Assembly (NCBI RefSeq): GCF_900142985.1
Contig: NZ_LT670849.1
Span: 5,038,501 to 5,102,500 of the forward strand
DNA: 64,000 nucleotides
Direction of reading: 5' to 3'
Source: Bradyrhizobium erythrophlei
GTDB lineage: Bacteria > Pseudomonadota > Alphaproteobacteria > Rhizobiales > Xanthobacteraceae
Shown here piece by piece: positions 1-8,278 of the stretch (positions are counted from its first letter, which is position 1; every line of letters starts with the position of its first letter). Under the pieces are notes generated by a model. The model worked only from the letters and a program-made list of their open reading frames with translations. It was not told the DNA's origin and did not search any database. Position numbers and translations under genes: made by a program.

Positions 1-571
1 TCATCTTGTCGTTGAGGACGAAGGGGACGCGCAGGTTGTCGAGCGTGATCACCTTCGACACCAGCTCGGGGTGCTCCTTGGCGGTGAACATCGCGATGTC
101 GCCGCCGTTGGAATGCCCGACCAGCGTCAGATGGTTGTAGTCGGCATTCGGCTGGACCTTCTTCAGCTCGCCGAGCACAAAGATGATGTTGGCCTCGCCG
201 CGCTTGTAGACCTCGAGGCGGCCGACATAAGGCTGGCCCAGTTTGGTGACCAGCGGCGGATCGCTCGGCAGGTCCTGCTGGATGCTGGCGACGAGATAGC
301 CGCGCGCGGCCAGCACGTTTTCCAGGAACGAATATTCGGTGTTCTTCACCGTGTTGCCGTTGCTGATGATGGCGACCGGCAGGATGCGCGTGCCCTCGTT
401 GGCGCGCGTCTCGTAGTCGCGGCGCACGGCAAGGTCGACCGCGACCGGCCGCTGCCGCGTCGCGTCGAACAGCTCGAGCGTGTCATGGCGAATGGCCCAC
501 TTGCTGCCGGCGACGTAGAGCCCGCCGGCGACGGCAATGATGCAGGCCAGGACGATCAAGGCCCGTTTCAT
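1..571 (-). CDS. Alpha/beta hydrolase, partial (3' end outside window)
   Basis: The visible part is 190 residues from an ATG at 571, reading leftward off the window edge. It opens with a hydrophobic segment (residues 4-22) that is a signal peptide or membrane anchor, so the enzyme is probably exported. The nucleophile elbow GHSNGG is present with Ser154, typical of alpha/beta hydrolases. A stretch GYLVASIQQDLPSDPP around residues 91-106 fits the oxyanion-side strand of dienelactone-hydrolase-like proteins. The acid and histidine of the triad lie beyond the window. The substrate cannot be told from sequence. The reading frame is inferred from direct translation of the reverse strand; codon use is normal for the region. 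Confidence 0.8.
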   Translation of the reverse strand, partial: MKRALIVLACIIAVAGGLYVAGSKWAIRHDTLELFDATRQRPVAVDLAVRRDYETRANEGTRILPVAIISNGNTVKNTEYSFLENVLAARGYLVASIQQDLPSDPPLVTKLGQPYVGRLEVYKRGEANIIFVLGELKKVQPNADYNHLTLVGHSNGGDIAMFTAKEHPELVSKVITLDNLRVPFVLNDKM

Positions 572-788
572 CTTTTTATCCCTCTCCGCCTCGACACATG
601 GTGATTAAACGCGGCAACCAGCAGTTGGGAGCCGGCGTTCACCCGAATTAAATTTTGGATAGCTGCAATCTTTTTGCTTTGCAACATAAGGGCTTGACCT
701 CGCTGGAGCGTCAAATGCCGCCCAACCATTGGTCGCATCTTCGCAGCCTGCGGTTCTAAGTGGAGTGGATTTGACATTCGCTACCCGC

Positions 789-856
789 CTAGCCGCGAGT
801 ACATTCGCAAAAGTGGTCGCTGAGAAGGGATGCGAATGTTAGAATCGGACCACTAG
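789..856. repeat. Single CTAG-bounded hairpin, degraded copy
   Basis: CTAG at 789-792 and CTAG at 853-856 bound a hairpin whose best stem is ACATTCGCA (801-809) with TGCGAATGT (831-839). The right arm, read in reverse (CTAGTGGTCCGATTCTAACA), matches the arms of the twin hairpins at 41.9 and 46.5 kb. The left arm is degraded near its CTAG. The right CTAG supplies the TAG stop codon of the TPR/ATP-grasp gene. Confidence 0.65.
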
Positions 857-2370
857 CCGTGTTGTTCAACATTCGCCGGGAGCGCCACGCCAGCGCGTTG
901 CCTGATCATCGCGACCACGGCCTCGACCGCGGCCGATATCGCGCCGCGCCGGTAGGCCCAGCGCGGGTCGTTGTCGGGCGGGGCTGCGATCACCATGGTG
1001 GCGTTGGCCTCGAACAGCAGAAGGTCGCCATCCGCATTCAGGGCGAAATCGATCCCGCCATAATCGAGGGACAGCCGGGTGCAGATCGCATGCAGCGCGG
1101 CCATGGCCTTGTCGCCGAGCACGCCGCCCATGTTTTCCAGGAAAGCCATTTCCTCCTTTCGATGATCGGGGTGATCGGCCATGTCGGAGGTGAAGTAGTG
1201 CACCTTCCAGTTTCGCGAAATCGCCAGATGCAGCGGAAACAACTCGCCGCCGATCATCATCACGCGATACTTGCGCGCGCTGCCGTCCGCAGCCCGCGCG
1301 TCGAGATATTCGATCGCGAGAAGCTCCTCGCCCGGCAGTGCCGCGACCGCTGTGGCGAGATCGGCGGCTTTCTCCACCAGCACGAAGTTGCGCCCAGTAT
1401 GATAGCCGGGCGAGCGCAGCAATAACGGAAACGCAAAACCGTTGGCGCCAAGCCAGGCGGCGGCTTCCGCACCGGCGAGAGTTGCGCGGCTCACCGCGAG
1501 CGTCCTGGCGGTGATCACCCCTCGCAGGCCGGCAAGCCGTGCGGCGTTGTCGATGCGCCCGGTCGTCATCACCGCGTGCGGATCGTTGATGACCGGCGCT
1601 GTGCTCTGCGCGGTCAGGCGGATCGCGGCTTGAAGCGCCGGCTGGCACAAATCGGGATCGCCGATGGCGTTGAAGATCAGCCGGTGCGGCGGCAATGGCG
1701 TTGCGGGATCGAGATGGTCGGCCACCACCACCGTGGTCATGAACACGCAGTCGTCGAGAAACGGCGCGGTCGGAATGTTGCCGCCGCCGGAGGACACCAG
1801 TTGCAGCAGCGGGATCGGCGGACCACTGCCGCGATAGGGCAGCGTCGAGACCGCATGGCCGCGAAAGCCCTTCCTGAAATGCGCCAGCGCGCCGTCGCGA
1901 TCGCCCTCGTCGGCGAGCACCGCGCCCATGCCCTGGTGGGCGGCGGCGTGATCGGGATCGGCTTTCAGCGCCGCCTCGTAATGCACGCGCGCTTCCGCAT
2001 GGCGGTTGGCGCGAAGCAAGAGATTGCCGAGATTGACGCGCGCCATCGGATTGTCGGGATGGTGCAGGATCGCCTCCGCATAGACGCGGCAGGCGGCATC
2101 GATCGCGCCCTCGGCGGCAAGCCACGTTCCGAATTCGTTGAGCGCGCTGAAATGCGTCGGATGCCGGCGCAGGATGTCGATGAATGCCGCCTGCGCCTGC
2201 GCATTCCGATCGAGCGCGCCGAGCAGCGCCGCGCGCTCGATTTCGCTTTGCAGCCGCGCCGGCGCATCGCCAGGCAAAGCCAATTGCGCGTCGAGCTCGG
2301 CGAGCCGCGCCTCCTGCATGAGGCGCGGTGCCCAGGCCGGCGCAGGCGCGTGATTTGGTCTGGCGGTCAT
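853..2370 (-). CDS. TPR protein with C-terminal ATP-grasp-like domain
   Basis: 505 residues. Residues about 45-175 form tetratricopeptide repeats (for example NPMARVNLGNLLLRANRHAE and the following repeat). From about residue 200 the protein resembles RimK/glutathione-synthetase-type ATP-grasp enzymes. A region with KYRVMMIGGELFPLHLAIS is followed by YGGIDFALNADGDLLLFEAN, the usual metal-binding Asp/Glu/Asn strand of that fold. This suggests an ATP-dependent ligase whose TPR part binds a partner or substrate. The substrate is unknown. It is monocistronic, with a PilZ gene just upstream on the same strand. Its stop codon lies inside a CTAG hairpin element. The start ATG has no strong ribosome site, so a slightly later start is possible. 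Confidence 0.8.
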   Translation of the reverse strand: MTARPNHAPAPAWAPRLMQEARLAELDAQLALPGDAPARLQSEIERAALLGALDRNAQAQAAFIDILRRHPTHFSALNEFGTWLAAEGAIDAACRVYAEAILHHPDNPMARVNLGNLLLRANRHAEARVHYEAALKADPDHAAAHQGMGAVLADEGDRDGALAHFRKGFRGHAVSTLPYRGSGPPIPLLQLVSSGGGNIPTAPFLDDCVFMTTVVVADHLDPATPLPPHRLIFNAIGDPDLCQPALQAAIRLTAQSTAPVINDPHAVMTTGRIDNAARLAGLRGVITARTLAVSRATLAGAEAAAWLGANGFAFPLLLRSPGYHTGRNFVLVEKAADLATAVAALPGEELLAIEYLDARAADGSARKYRVMMIGGELFPLHLAISRNWKVHYFTSDMADHPDHRKEEMAFLENMGGVLGDKAMAALHAICTRLSLDYGGIDFALNADGDLLLFEANATMVIAAPPDNDPRWAYRRGAISAAVEAVVAMIRQRAGVALPANVEQHG

Positions 2371-2430
2371 CGGCGCAACTATTGGCTGATTCGCGGTGCG
2401 ACGACTCTTACGTTTTGCGGAGATGGCCGA

Positions 2431-2679
2431 TCACACCGTATCGAAGGTGATGCCGATGCGCTTTTCCTTGCGCCAGACCACCCGGCACGGCCGGCGAATG
2501 CCTTCCGCCACCAGCGTGAAATCGGTGGGGATTCCGACCGGGCTTGTGACGTCAAGCGCTGCGCCGGTGTCGGAGAGGTTTCTGATCGTGCAGTCGATTG
2601 CGCTGCCGCCAAATTCGATCTTGGCGCCTTTCAGCACGCGATGCCGGGCAGCAATCCGGTTGTCGTCGTCCTCGTTCAT
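2431..2679 (-). CDS. PilZ domain protein
   Basis: An 82-residue single-domain protein. The c-di-GMP-binding signature is recognisable: an arginine-rich segment AARHRVLKGAKIEF near the N-terminus and then IRNLSDTGAAL, which matches the (D/N)xSxxG half of the PilZ motif. The C-terminus (CRVVWRKEKRIGITF) is the typical final beta strands. An in-frame TTG lies five codons upstream at 2694, but the ATG at 2679 gives a normal PilZ length and is chosen. It probably acts as a c-di-GMP receptor. The window also codes for two GGDEF-EAL proteins that could supply or remove the ligand, although no partner is adjacent. Confidence 0.85.
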   Translation of the reverse strand: MNEDDDNRIAARHRVLKGAKIEFGGSAIDCTIRNLSDTGAALDVTSPVGIPTDFTLVAEGIRRPCRVVWRKEKRIGITFDTV

Positions 2680-2979
2680 TCCCCCAAATCCCAAACAAGG
2701 GCCGGAAAACCCCGGAAACCTCAGATTGATGACCCGACGGTACTTTTCTGCTTTGCCTGGAATAAGATCAAGCTGCGATGCGGCTTGTTAAACCTTTTTC
2801 CGATGCCAGGTGCGGCGGGTTGATCGGCTCCGTACATTTACCGGAATGTCAGAATCGGCGGCTTGCGGTTAAAGTCGGAGAGGCTTGCGGCGAGAAGTCG
2901 AAGCTGTTTCGCGTTGTTGCCAGGGCGCTCTGGCCTCTCGCCGCGGACCCTGAAAGCGAATGGTGAGGATGACGAGCCC
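2680..2979. other. Divergent intergenic region between PilZ and arginase genes
   Basis: Three hundred bases with no supported gene. It must hold the promoters of the leftward pilZ and rightward arginase genes, but no clear -35/-10 pair was identified. A short stretch around 2842-2857 (GGAATGTCAGAATCGG) resembles one arm of the CTAG hairpin family without its partner arm or a CTAG end. Confidence 0.4.
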
Positions 2980-3948
2980 ATGACATCTTCCGCTCCAGCG
3001 AAAAAAATCGCCGTTCTCGGCGCGCCAATCGAGATCGGGGCGTCGCAAATGGGAACGCTGATGGGGCCGGACGCGCTTCGGACCGCAGGCCTTTTGACCT
3101 TGCTCGAAGGGCTCGGCTTTGCGGTCGAAGACCACGGCAATCTTTCGGTCAAGAATGTTCCCGCGCTCGAGGACACTCCGCCGGAAAACACCAAGCACTA
3201 TCGGGAAATCCAGCGCTGGATCCATACCATCAGCTCACGCGCCTATGAGCTTGCGCGAACCGGCGCCATTCCGATCTTTCTCGGCGGCGATCATTCGCTC
3301 TCGATGGGGTCGGTCAACGGCGTGGCGCGCCACTGCCGCGAGACCGGCCGCGAGCTGTTCGTGATGTGGCTCGACGCGCATGCCGATTACAACACGCCCG
3401 CGACCACGATCACCGGCAATATGCACGGCATGTCGGCGGCGTTCCTGTGCGGCGAGGCGGGACTCGACAGCCTGCTCGGGCGCGAGCCGCGTGCACCGAT
3501 CGATTCGAGCCGGCTGGAGTTGTTCGGCACCCGCTCGATCGACAAGCTCGAAAAAGACCTCGTCAAGCTTCGCCGTATCAGCGTCGTCGACATGCGCAAG
3601 ATCGACGAGTTCGGCGTCAGTGTGTTGATCCGCCGCGTCATCGACAAGGTGAAGGCGGTGGACGGCGTGCTGCATCTGAGTTTCGATGTCGACTTTCTCG
3701 ATCCCGAAGTCGCGCCCGGCGTCGGCACCACGGTGCCGGGCGGCGCGACCTATCGCGAGGCGCATCTGATCATGGAGCTGCTGCACGATTCCGGCATCGT
3801 GCATTCGCTCGATATCGTGGAACTCAATCCGTTCCTCGACGAGCGCGGCCGCACCGCGCGCAGCGTCGTGGAATTGATCGGAAGCCTGTTCGGCCAGCAG
3901 ATATCAGACCGCCCGACGCCGACCAACGCGATCCCTCCGGAGCACTGA
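2980..3948 (+). CDS. rocF: Arginase
   Basis: Hydrolyses L-arginine to ornithine and urea with a binuclear manganese centre. 322 residues from the ATG at 2980, normal for the family. All metal motifs are present: GGDHS (His105), DAHADYN (Asp132, His134, Asp136) and SFDVDFLDP (Asp236, Asp238), plus the substrate-loop GNMHGM and the late Glu in DIVELNP. The frame is open for 39 codons further upstream, but that extension is not arginase-like and a GTGAGG sequence precedes the chosen start. A small anchored protein follows 64 nt downstream. No urease or ornithine genes are nearby, so the role (arginine catabolism or nitrogen release) comes from the family only. Confidence 0.93.
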   Translation: MTSSAPAKKIAVLGAPIEIGASQMGTLMGPDALRTAGLLTLLEGLGFAVEDHGNLSVKNVPALEDTPPENTKHYREIQRWIHTISSRAYELARTGAIPIFLGGDHSLSMGSVNGVARHCRETGRELFVMWLDAHADYNTPATTITGNMHGMSAAFLCGEAGLDSLLGREPRAPIDSSRLELFGTRSIDKLEKDLVKLRRISVVDMRKIDEFGVSVLIRRVIDKVKAVDGVLHLSFDVDFLDPEVAPGVGTTVPGGATYREAHLIMELLHDSGIVHSLDIVELNPFLDERGRTARSVVELIGSLFGQQISDRPTPTNAIPPEH

Positions 3949-4012
3949 AACGCGGAACCATTGCCGCCGCGCATCATTGGTGTTTGGAGGAAACGACAGG
4001 CGAGGTGTTCGA

Positions 4013-4294
4013 ATGATCTTCGATCAGGCGAAGCATAGAGGTGTGCGACCGGTATCGGTTGCGCTCGGCGTCGCGATTTTCGGAATGCTGGCGATGCTGG
4101 TGGTCGATCACGGTCCGTGGGCGCGTCCGCATGCACAGGATTCTCGTATCGCGACCTATCAGACGACGGGCGAGTCCGCGCATGCCGTTGGCGCGAACGT
4201 GGCGCCGACGCCGCCGAAATCCCAGCTCGAGCCTGATCCACTCGGGCCGAAGCGAGCAGATCCCCCAAATCCTGAACCCGGCATCGTGCACTAG
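4013..4294 (+). CDS. Small membrane-anchored hypothetical protein
   Basis: 93 residues from the ATG at 4013, preceded by GGCGAGG. A single hydrophobic segment (about residues 12-32, VSVALGVAIFGMLAMLVV) follows a short basic N-terminus, and the rest is a proline-rich tail without cysteine or a recognisable domain. It therefore looks like a type II anchored periplasmic protein or an uncleaved export signal. It follows arginase by 64 nt on the same strand and may be cotranscribed. Function is unknown. Codon use matches the neighbours, which supports its being a real gene. Confidence 0.6.
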   Translation: MIFDQAKHRGVRPVSVALGVAIFGMLAMLVVDHGPWARPHAQDSRIATYQTTGESAHAVGANVAPTPPKSQLEPDPLGPKRADPPNPEPGIVH

Positions 4295-4322
4295 AAAGTG
4301 CTCGTCCACTCAATGGATCGGA

Positions 4323-5132
4323 TCACGTTGCGGGCGACTGATGAAGATATCGGTTGTCGAAGTCCGCAAGTTCCTGAAATTTCGCCTCATCGAGCACGGT
4401 GACGCGCCCGCGGTGAAGGTCGACGACGCCGTCCTCACGCAACTGCCTGATCACGCGGTTGGCGTGCACGGCGGTGATCCCGATCGCCTCGCCGATCTGC
4501 TCCTGGGTGAGCGGCATCTCGAAACTGTTGGTCTGCGCGCGTCCGATTATCTTGAGACGCTCGCGCAGCTCGGCCATGACGTGAGCAAGCCGCGCCGGCG
4601 CCGGGCGCTGGCCGACATTGACGATCCATTCGCGGAACATCGCGGCGTCGATCAGCGTATCGCGCCAGAAGATCTCGGCGACGTTCGGCCTGCGGAAGTG
4701 CAGCTTTCGCAACGTCTCATGGCTGATGAAGCCCAGTGTGCACGGTGTCAGCGTGACGAGGTCGTGATCCATCACGTGCAGGAACAGGCTCATGAGATCG
4801 GGAATTTCGCCCGGGATGTGGATCGACAGGATCTGCCGCCTGCCGTCGGCGATGGTCTTGGAGCGCACGCAAAAGCCCTCGGCGATCAGGCAGCAATCGG
4901 TCGCCCGCTGGCCGTCGCTGACCACGGACCGCTCCGCTGCGTATTGCTTCACCGAAATGGGCAAAGCCAGGATTGCGCTGACGTCCTCATCCGATATTCC
5001 GGATGAGATACGCAACCGCTGGACGAGCGCTGCGCGGATCGCATCGCTGGACACTGCTAGCTCCGGCCTTTCAGGGAATTCCGACCCGCCTTCGGACAAG
5101 AGAACCCGCAAGGAACCGTCCGGTTCCAACAA
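4323..5132 (-). CDS. Crp/Fnr family transcriptional regulator
   Basis: A cyclic-nucleotide-binding-like beta roll occupies about residues 45-160, followed by a long dimerisation helix and a C-terminal winged helix-turn-helix. The HTH is clear: LTQEQIGEAIGITAVHANRVI with QLREDGVVDL following. No Fnr-type N-terminal cysteine cluster is seen, so oxygen sensing by a 4Fe-4S centre is unlikely. The longest frame starts at a TTG (5132). A GTG at 5054 would give a 243-residue protein, nearer to the usual family length, so the start is uncertain. The gene faces arginase and its small neighbour tail-to-tail. Target genes cannot be deduced. Confidence 0.85.
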   Translation of the reverse strand: MLEPDGSLRVLLSEGGSEFPERPELAVSSDAIRAALVQRLRISSGISDEDVSAILALPISVKQYAAERSVVSDGQRATDCCLIAEGFCVRSKTIADGRRQILSIHIPGEIPDLMSLFLHVMDHDLVTLTPCTLGFISHETLRKLHFRRPNVAEIFWRDTLIDAAMFREWIVNVGQRPAPARLAHVMAELRERLKIIGRAQTNSFEMPLTQEQIGEAIGITAVHANRVIRQLREDGVVDLHRGRVTVLDEAKFQELADFDNRYLHQSPAT

Positions 5133-5172
5133 ATGTCAGCGGCGTGGCGTGGCTAGCGAAAACACTGCCGAT

Positions 5173-5367
5173 TCAGCCGGTTTGGTCTTCGGCGCCGCCG
5201 AGTTTGGCCGCGATCACGGCCTCGATGTCGCCGGCCAGCGTCGTCAGATGTTCGGCCAGCCGTCTAAACAGCTCTCGTTTGTCGGGATCGGTCGCCAGGT
5301 CGCGGATCAGCGCGCATTCGGCTGCGTCCGCCCGCAGCTTCTCAAGATGCGCCTTCATGTCCTGCAT
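5173..5367 (-). CDS. Small helical hypothetical protein
   Basis: 64 residues, charged and leucine-rich, predicted all-helical (HLEKLRADAAECALIRDLA, then LFRRLAEHLTTLAGDIEAVI). A GGGGAGAG ribosome site lies about 9 nt before its ATG. I recall similar short proteins as common hypothetical proteins in Bradyrhizobium genomes. It lies just upstream of the Crp/Fnr gene in the same direction, with a gap of 40 nt, so the two could be cotranscribed. No function can be assigned. Confidence 0.6.
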   Translation of the reverse strand: MQDMKAHLEKLRADAAECALIRDLATDPDKRELFRRLAEHLTTLAGDIEAVIAAKLGGAEDQTG

Positions 5368-5504
5368 TTGTGATGCTCTCCCCGGCGGAGAGCGTAGCAG
5401 GCGCCAGCGAAGGGGGATTCAACAAATGTTAGACGCGCATCGATTTCGTTGGCCGGCGTTCGCGGCCGCAATGCAGCGGTCGTCTGCCGAGGCTACACGC
5501 TGCG

Positions 5505-5690
5505 TCAGCTTATGCTGACGAACTTGGCCCAGACGCCGGCGAGGATAGCGCCAACCAGCACATAATGCGGGCTGTCGCAGAACGTGCCGCCGTATTGGCA
5601 CATGGTGATGCCGAGGTCGCCGATCTCGTGCTTGCCGGCGGCGTAGAAAAGTGCGGACAGGACTGCGAGCGCTGCAGCTACAAACCACAT
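5505..5690 (-). CDS. Small two-TM hypothetical membrane protein
   Basis: 61 residues from the ATG at 5690, chosen over longer starts because GGAGGG sits 4 nt upstream. Two hydrophobic segments (WFVAAALAVLSALFYAA and YVLVGAILAGVWAKFV) are separated by a short loop with two cysteines (MCQYGGTFCDSP). The cysteines could form a disulfide on the periplasmic side. No homologous family is recognised. It stands alone between a small leftward gene and the membrane protein at 5862. Confidence 0.65.
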   Translation of the reverse strand: MWFVAAALAVLSALFYAAGKHEIGDLGITMCQYGGTFCDSPHYVLVGAILAGVWAKFVSIS

Positions 5691-5861
5691 GGCACCCTCC
5701 ATGAAGGGATCAAACCCGGTTGCACAGAAATACGCGGCCGCGCTGAGCTCGTATCTCGAACCCATTCTGGCGCGGCGCTGTTTCGAATCAGAGAATAAAC
5801 TAGAGAAAATTTTCCGCATCGCGGCAAGTGGAGTTGCCGGAAATAATCACACCGGAAATCG

Positions 5862-6698
5862 TCAAAGTGAGTAGCCGCTCCAGGGCGAGGGGCGCGCGGG
5901 CGAGGCGGCGGCGCCGACCAGCGGACGCCTGTTCCAGTCCATCACCGAGTCGTTGTGCACGAGCTTGACCACCCAGAGGAAGTAGATCGAGGCGGGAATG
6001 CCCAGCAGATCGAAGAACAGCATCGCGCCGTCGCCATGCGTGGAGGCATCGACGAGATGCATCAGCGCGCAGGTAAAGAACACGCCGGTGAGCGAGACGC
6101 CGGACAGCGACCAGGCGCTGGTTGTCAGATAGCGGCGCACCTGGAAGTCGGCCAGATACCAGCCGACCATGCCGTAGGTGACGGTGACGAAGATGTTGGT
6201 GACGAAGCTGAGCGAGGTGAAGTCGACGCCACCATCGCCGGACGACGCGCGCCGTTCAAGACCCGACGACGTGCACACTACCTGCCACAGGGCGTCTGCG
6301 GCGGGCTGGACGAAGACGCCGGCCGCCAGCAGACCGGTCGCAAGTGCGAACACACCCGCCAGCATGGCCACGCGATCGGCCGAGGCCGTGATCACCCGCT
6401 CGCCCTGGCCGCCCCACATCCGCTCGAGCCGCAGCCCGACGAAGGTAAGGCCGGCGGGCAGCCCGATCACGGTTGCCGCCAACATCGGCCACGAAATGCT
6501 GCCGCCCTGAAGCACGTGCCAGCCATGCACGAGGTGATGCGGACCGCAGCTTGCGGCCATCAGCGAGAAACCAAGCCCGAAACGCGACCAGCCACGGTAA
6601 CGGTGCAGGCTTGCGGTTTCCCAGGCGGCGAGTAGGCCGAGGCCCGCATAGGCGATGCCAATCCCGAGATTGCTGAGACCGATGACGAGCGAAATCAT
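5862..6698 (-). CDS. Polytopic membrane protein coupled to a GGDEF-EAL gene
   Basis: 278 residues with about seven hydrophobic segments and little soluble sequence. Histidines fall within or at the ends of membrane segments (CGPHHLVHGW near residue 52; CALMHLVDASTH near residue 215), somewhat like the histidine pattern of MHYT sensor domains, but the motif is not MHYT itself. The ATG overlaps the stop of the upstream GGDEF-EAL gene by four bases (ATGA), so the two are translationally coupled and probably work together. I do not recognise the family. A membrane sensor partner for c-di-GMP turnover is an inference from this coupling. Confidence 0.7.
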   Translation of the reverse strand: MISLVIGLSNLGIGIAYAGLGLLAAWETASLHRYRGWSRFGLGFSLMAASCGPHHLVHGWHVLQGGSISWPMLAATVIGLPAGLTFVGLRLERMWGGQGERVITASADRVAMLAGVFALATGLLAAGVFVQPAADALWQVVCTSSGLERRASSGDGGVDFTSLSFVTNIFVTVTYGMVGWYLADFQVRRYLTTSAWSLSGVSLTGVFFTCALMHLVDASTHGDGAMLFFDLLGIPASIYFLWVVKLVHNDSVMDWNRRPLVGAAASPARPSPWSGYSL

Positions 6699-8278
6699 GA
6701 CCGGCCTGCCGCCTTGGTCCCCATCGGGGCGCCGATATGTTGGAGGAATTCGTCGATGAAGTAGCGATGGCCGCGCCGCACTGGGCCGTCGGTGGCATCG
6801 GCGCCATGCAGCGCCACTGCCGCGCGCGGCTGCCACAGCGCGGTCGAAAGCATCGGCGCGATCTTGTCGGCCGCCACCGGCCGCGAGAAGAAGTAGCCCT
6901 GGGCGACTTCGCAGCCCATGCGCAGCAGGATCGCCGCCTGTTCACGCGTTTCGACGCCTTCGGCAATCGTGTGCTTGCCCATGGCGTAAGCGAGGCTGAG
7001 GATCGACGACACGATCGCGGTGTCGCCGGGTTCGCTGGAAAGGCCGTCGATGAAGCTGCGGTCGATCTTCAGCACCTCGGCGGGCATGTCGCGCAACCTG
7101 GACAATGATGAGTGCTCGGTGCCGAAATCGTCGATGGCGATGAAGACGCCGAGTTGCCGGACCCGCTCCAGCACCTCGATCACTTCCTGCCGCGCGCTCA
7201 TCATCATGCTTTCGGTGACTTCAAGGCACAGCGCGGTCGGGTCGATGCCGGTCTCGGAAAGAACCTCGCGGAGCTCGGCGATGAAATTCGGTTCCGCGAT
7301 CTGGCGCGGCGAGACGTTCACGGTCATCGCCAGCGAACGGTCCGGCATCTGGTTCGCCCACTCGGCGAGCTGGCGGCAGGATTCCTTCAGCACCTCGCGT
7401 CCGAGCTTGACGATGAGCCCGCACTCTTCGGCGACGGGAATGAAATCGCCGGGCGGAATGACGCCGTGTTCGGGGTGACGCCAGCGCACCAGCGCTTCCA
7501 CCCCGACCACGCAGCCGTCCTTCAGGCGGACCTGCGGTTGATATTCGACGAAAAGTTGCTGTTCGCGCAACGCGGCGCGCAAATCCGACTCGATCCGCAT
7601 CCGCTTTTCGGCGCGGGCGTGCAGTTCGTCGTTGAATTGTTCGAGCCGCGCACGGCCGCGGTCCTTGGCTGCATAAAGTGCGGTGTCGGCCTCGCGCAAC
7701 AATTGTTCGACCGATTTCATGCCGGGCTTGCACAGCGCCACGCCGACGCTTGCGGAGACTACGACCTCCTTGCCGGAGACGAGCATCGGCTCGGTCAGGC
7801 TTGCGAGGATCCGGTTGCCCAAAGCGAGACTCGAATCGTTGGCGGCGCGCACGTGCAGCACGACCATCTCGTCGCCGCCAAACCGGCTTGCGATATCTTC
7901 CGGTCCGATGCAGTCGACGATGCGGTTCGCCATTTCGCGCAGCACGGCGTCGCCGCTGCCATGGCCGAGCGAGTCATTCACGAGCTTGAAGTTGTCGAGG
8001 TCGACGAACAGGATCGCGATCTCGGCGCCGTCGGAAGGATCGCGCCTGAGTTCCTGCTCAAGCTGTTCGAGCAGCACGCCGCGGGTCGGGAGAGCGGTCA
8101 GCGGATCGTGCGCCGTCTTGTGCATCAAATGCGCAATCAGGTCGCGCAGGCGCTCGACTTCCGAACCCGCCGCTGTGAGCAGCGGGTGGTCGGATGTGAC
8201 GCTGACTTTCGATTCCCCCCTGGATTCCCTGGCTGACGTTCCGAAGGACACTGAGGTATTGGCACGAATTCCAAGCAT
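6695..8278 (-). CDS. GGDEF-EAL c-di-GMP turnover protein
   Basis: 527 residues, soluble. The GGDEF domain (about 50-215) has GGDEM at residues 134-138, a change at the last position. The EAL domain (about 235-485) keeps the catalytic set: E of EAL at 261, TVNVSPRQ, EVTES, IDDFGT (Asp383/384), KIDRSF, AEGVE and QGYFFS. Loop 6 reads DDFGTEHSSLS rather than the usual DDFGTGYSSLS. Phosphodiesterase activity is likely; cyclase activity is doubtful. No sensory domain precedes the GGDEF, and about 40 residues trail the EAL. The coupled downstream membrane protein may provide the sensor. The pair reads leftward from a 580-base promoter region. Confidence 0.92.
   Translation of the reverse strand: MLGIRANTSVSFGTSARESRGESKVSVTSDHPLLTAAGSEVERLRDLIAHLMHKTAHDPLTALPTRGVLLEQLEQELRRDPSDGAEIAILFVDLDNFKLVNDSLGHGSGDAVLREMANRIVDCIGPEDIASRFGGDEMVVLHVRAANDSSLALGNRILASLTEPMLVSGKEVVVSASVGVALCKPGMKSVEQLLREADTALYAAKDRGRARLEQFNDELHARAEKRMRIESDLRAALREQQLFVEYQPQVRLKDGCVVGVEALVRWRHPEHGVIPPGDFIPVAEECGLIVKLGREVLKESCRQLAEWANQMPDRSLAMTVNVSPRQIAEPNFIAELREVLSETGIDPTALCLEVTESMMMSARQEVIEVLERVRQLGVFIAIDDFGTEHSSLSRLRDMPAEVLKIDRSFIDGLSSEPGDTAIVSSILSLAYAMGKHTIAEGVETREQAAILLRMGCEVAQGYFFSRPVAADKIAPMLSTALWQPRAAVALHGADATDGPVRRGHRYFIDEFLQHIGAPMGTKAAGRS

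Noticed and set aside
1576..2823. A 415-codon plus-strand frame across the TPR and PilZ genes
   Set aside because: It crosses two well-supported minus-strand genes and their intergenic region and has no motif.
2842..2857. GGAATGTCAGAATCGG as a remnant hairpin arm
   Set aside because: It resembles one arm core, but there is no CTAG end and no partner arm. It is too short to call.
6695..8278. The GGDEM change as proof of a dead cyclase
   Set aside because: The fifth position is less critical than GGDE, so the change alone does not prove inactivity.
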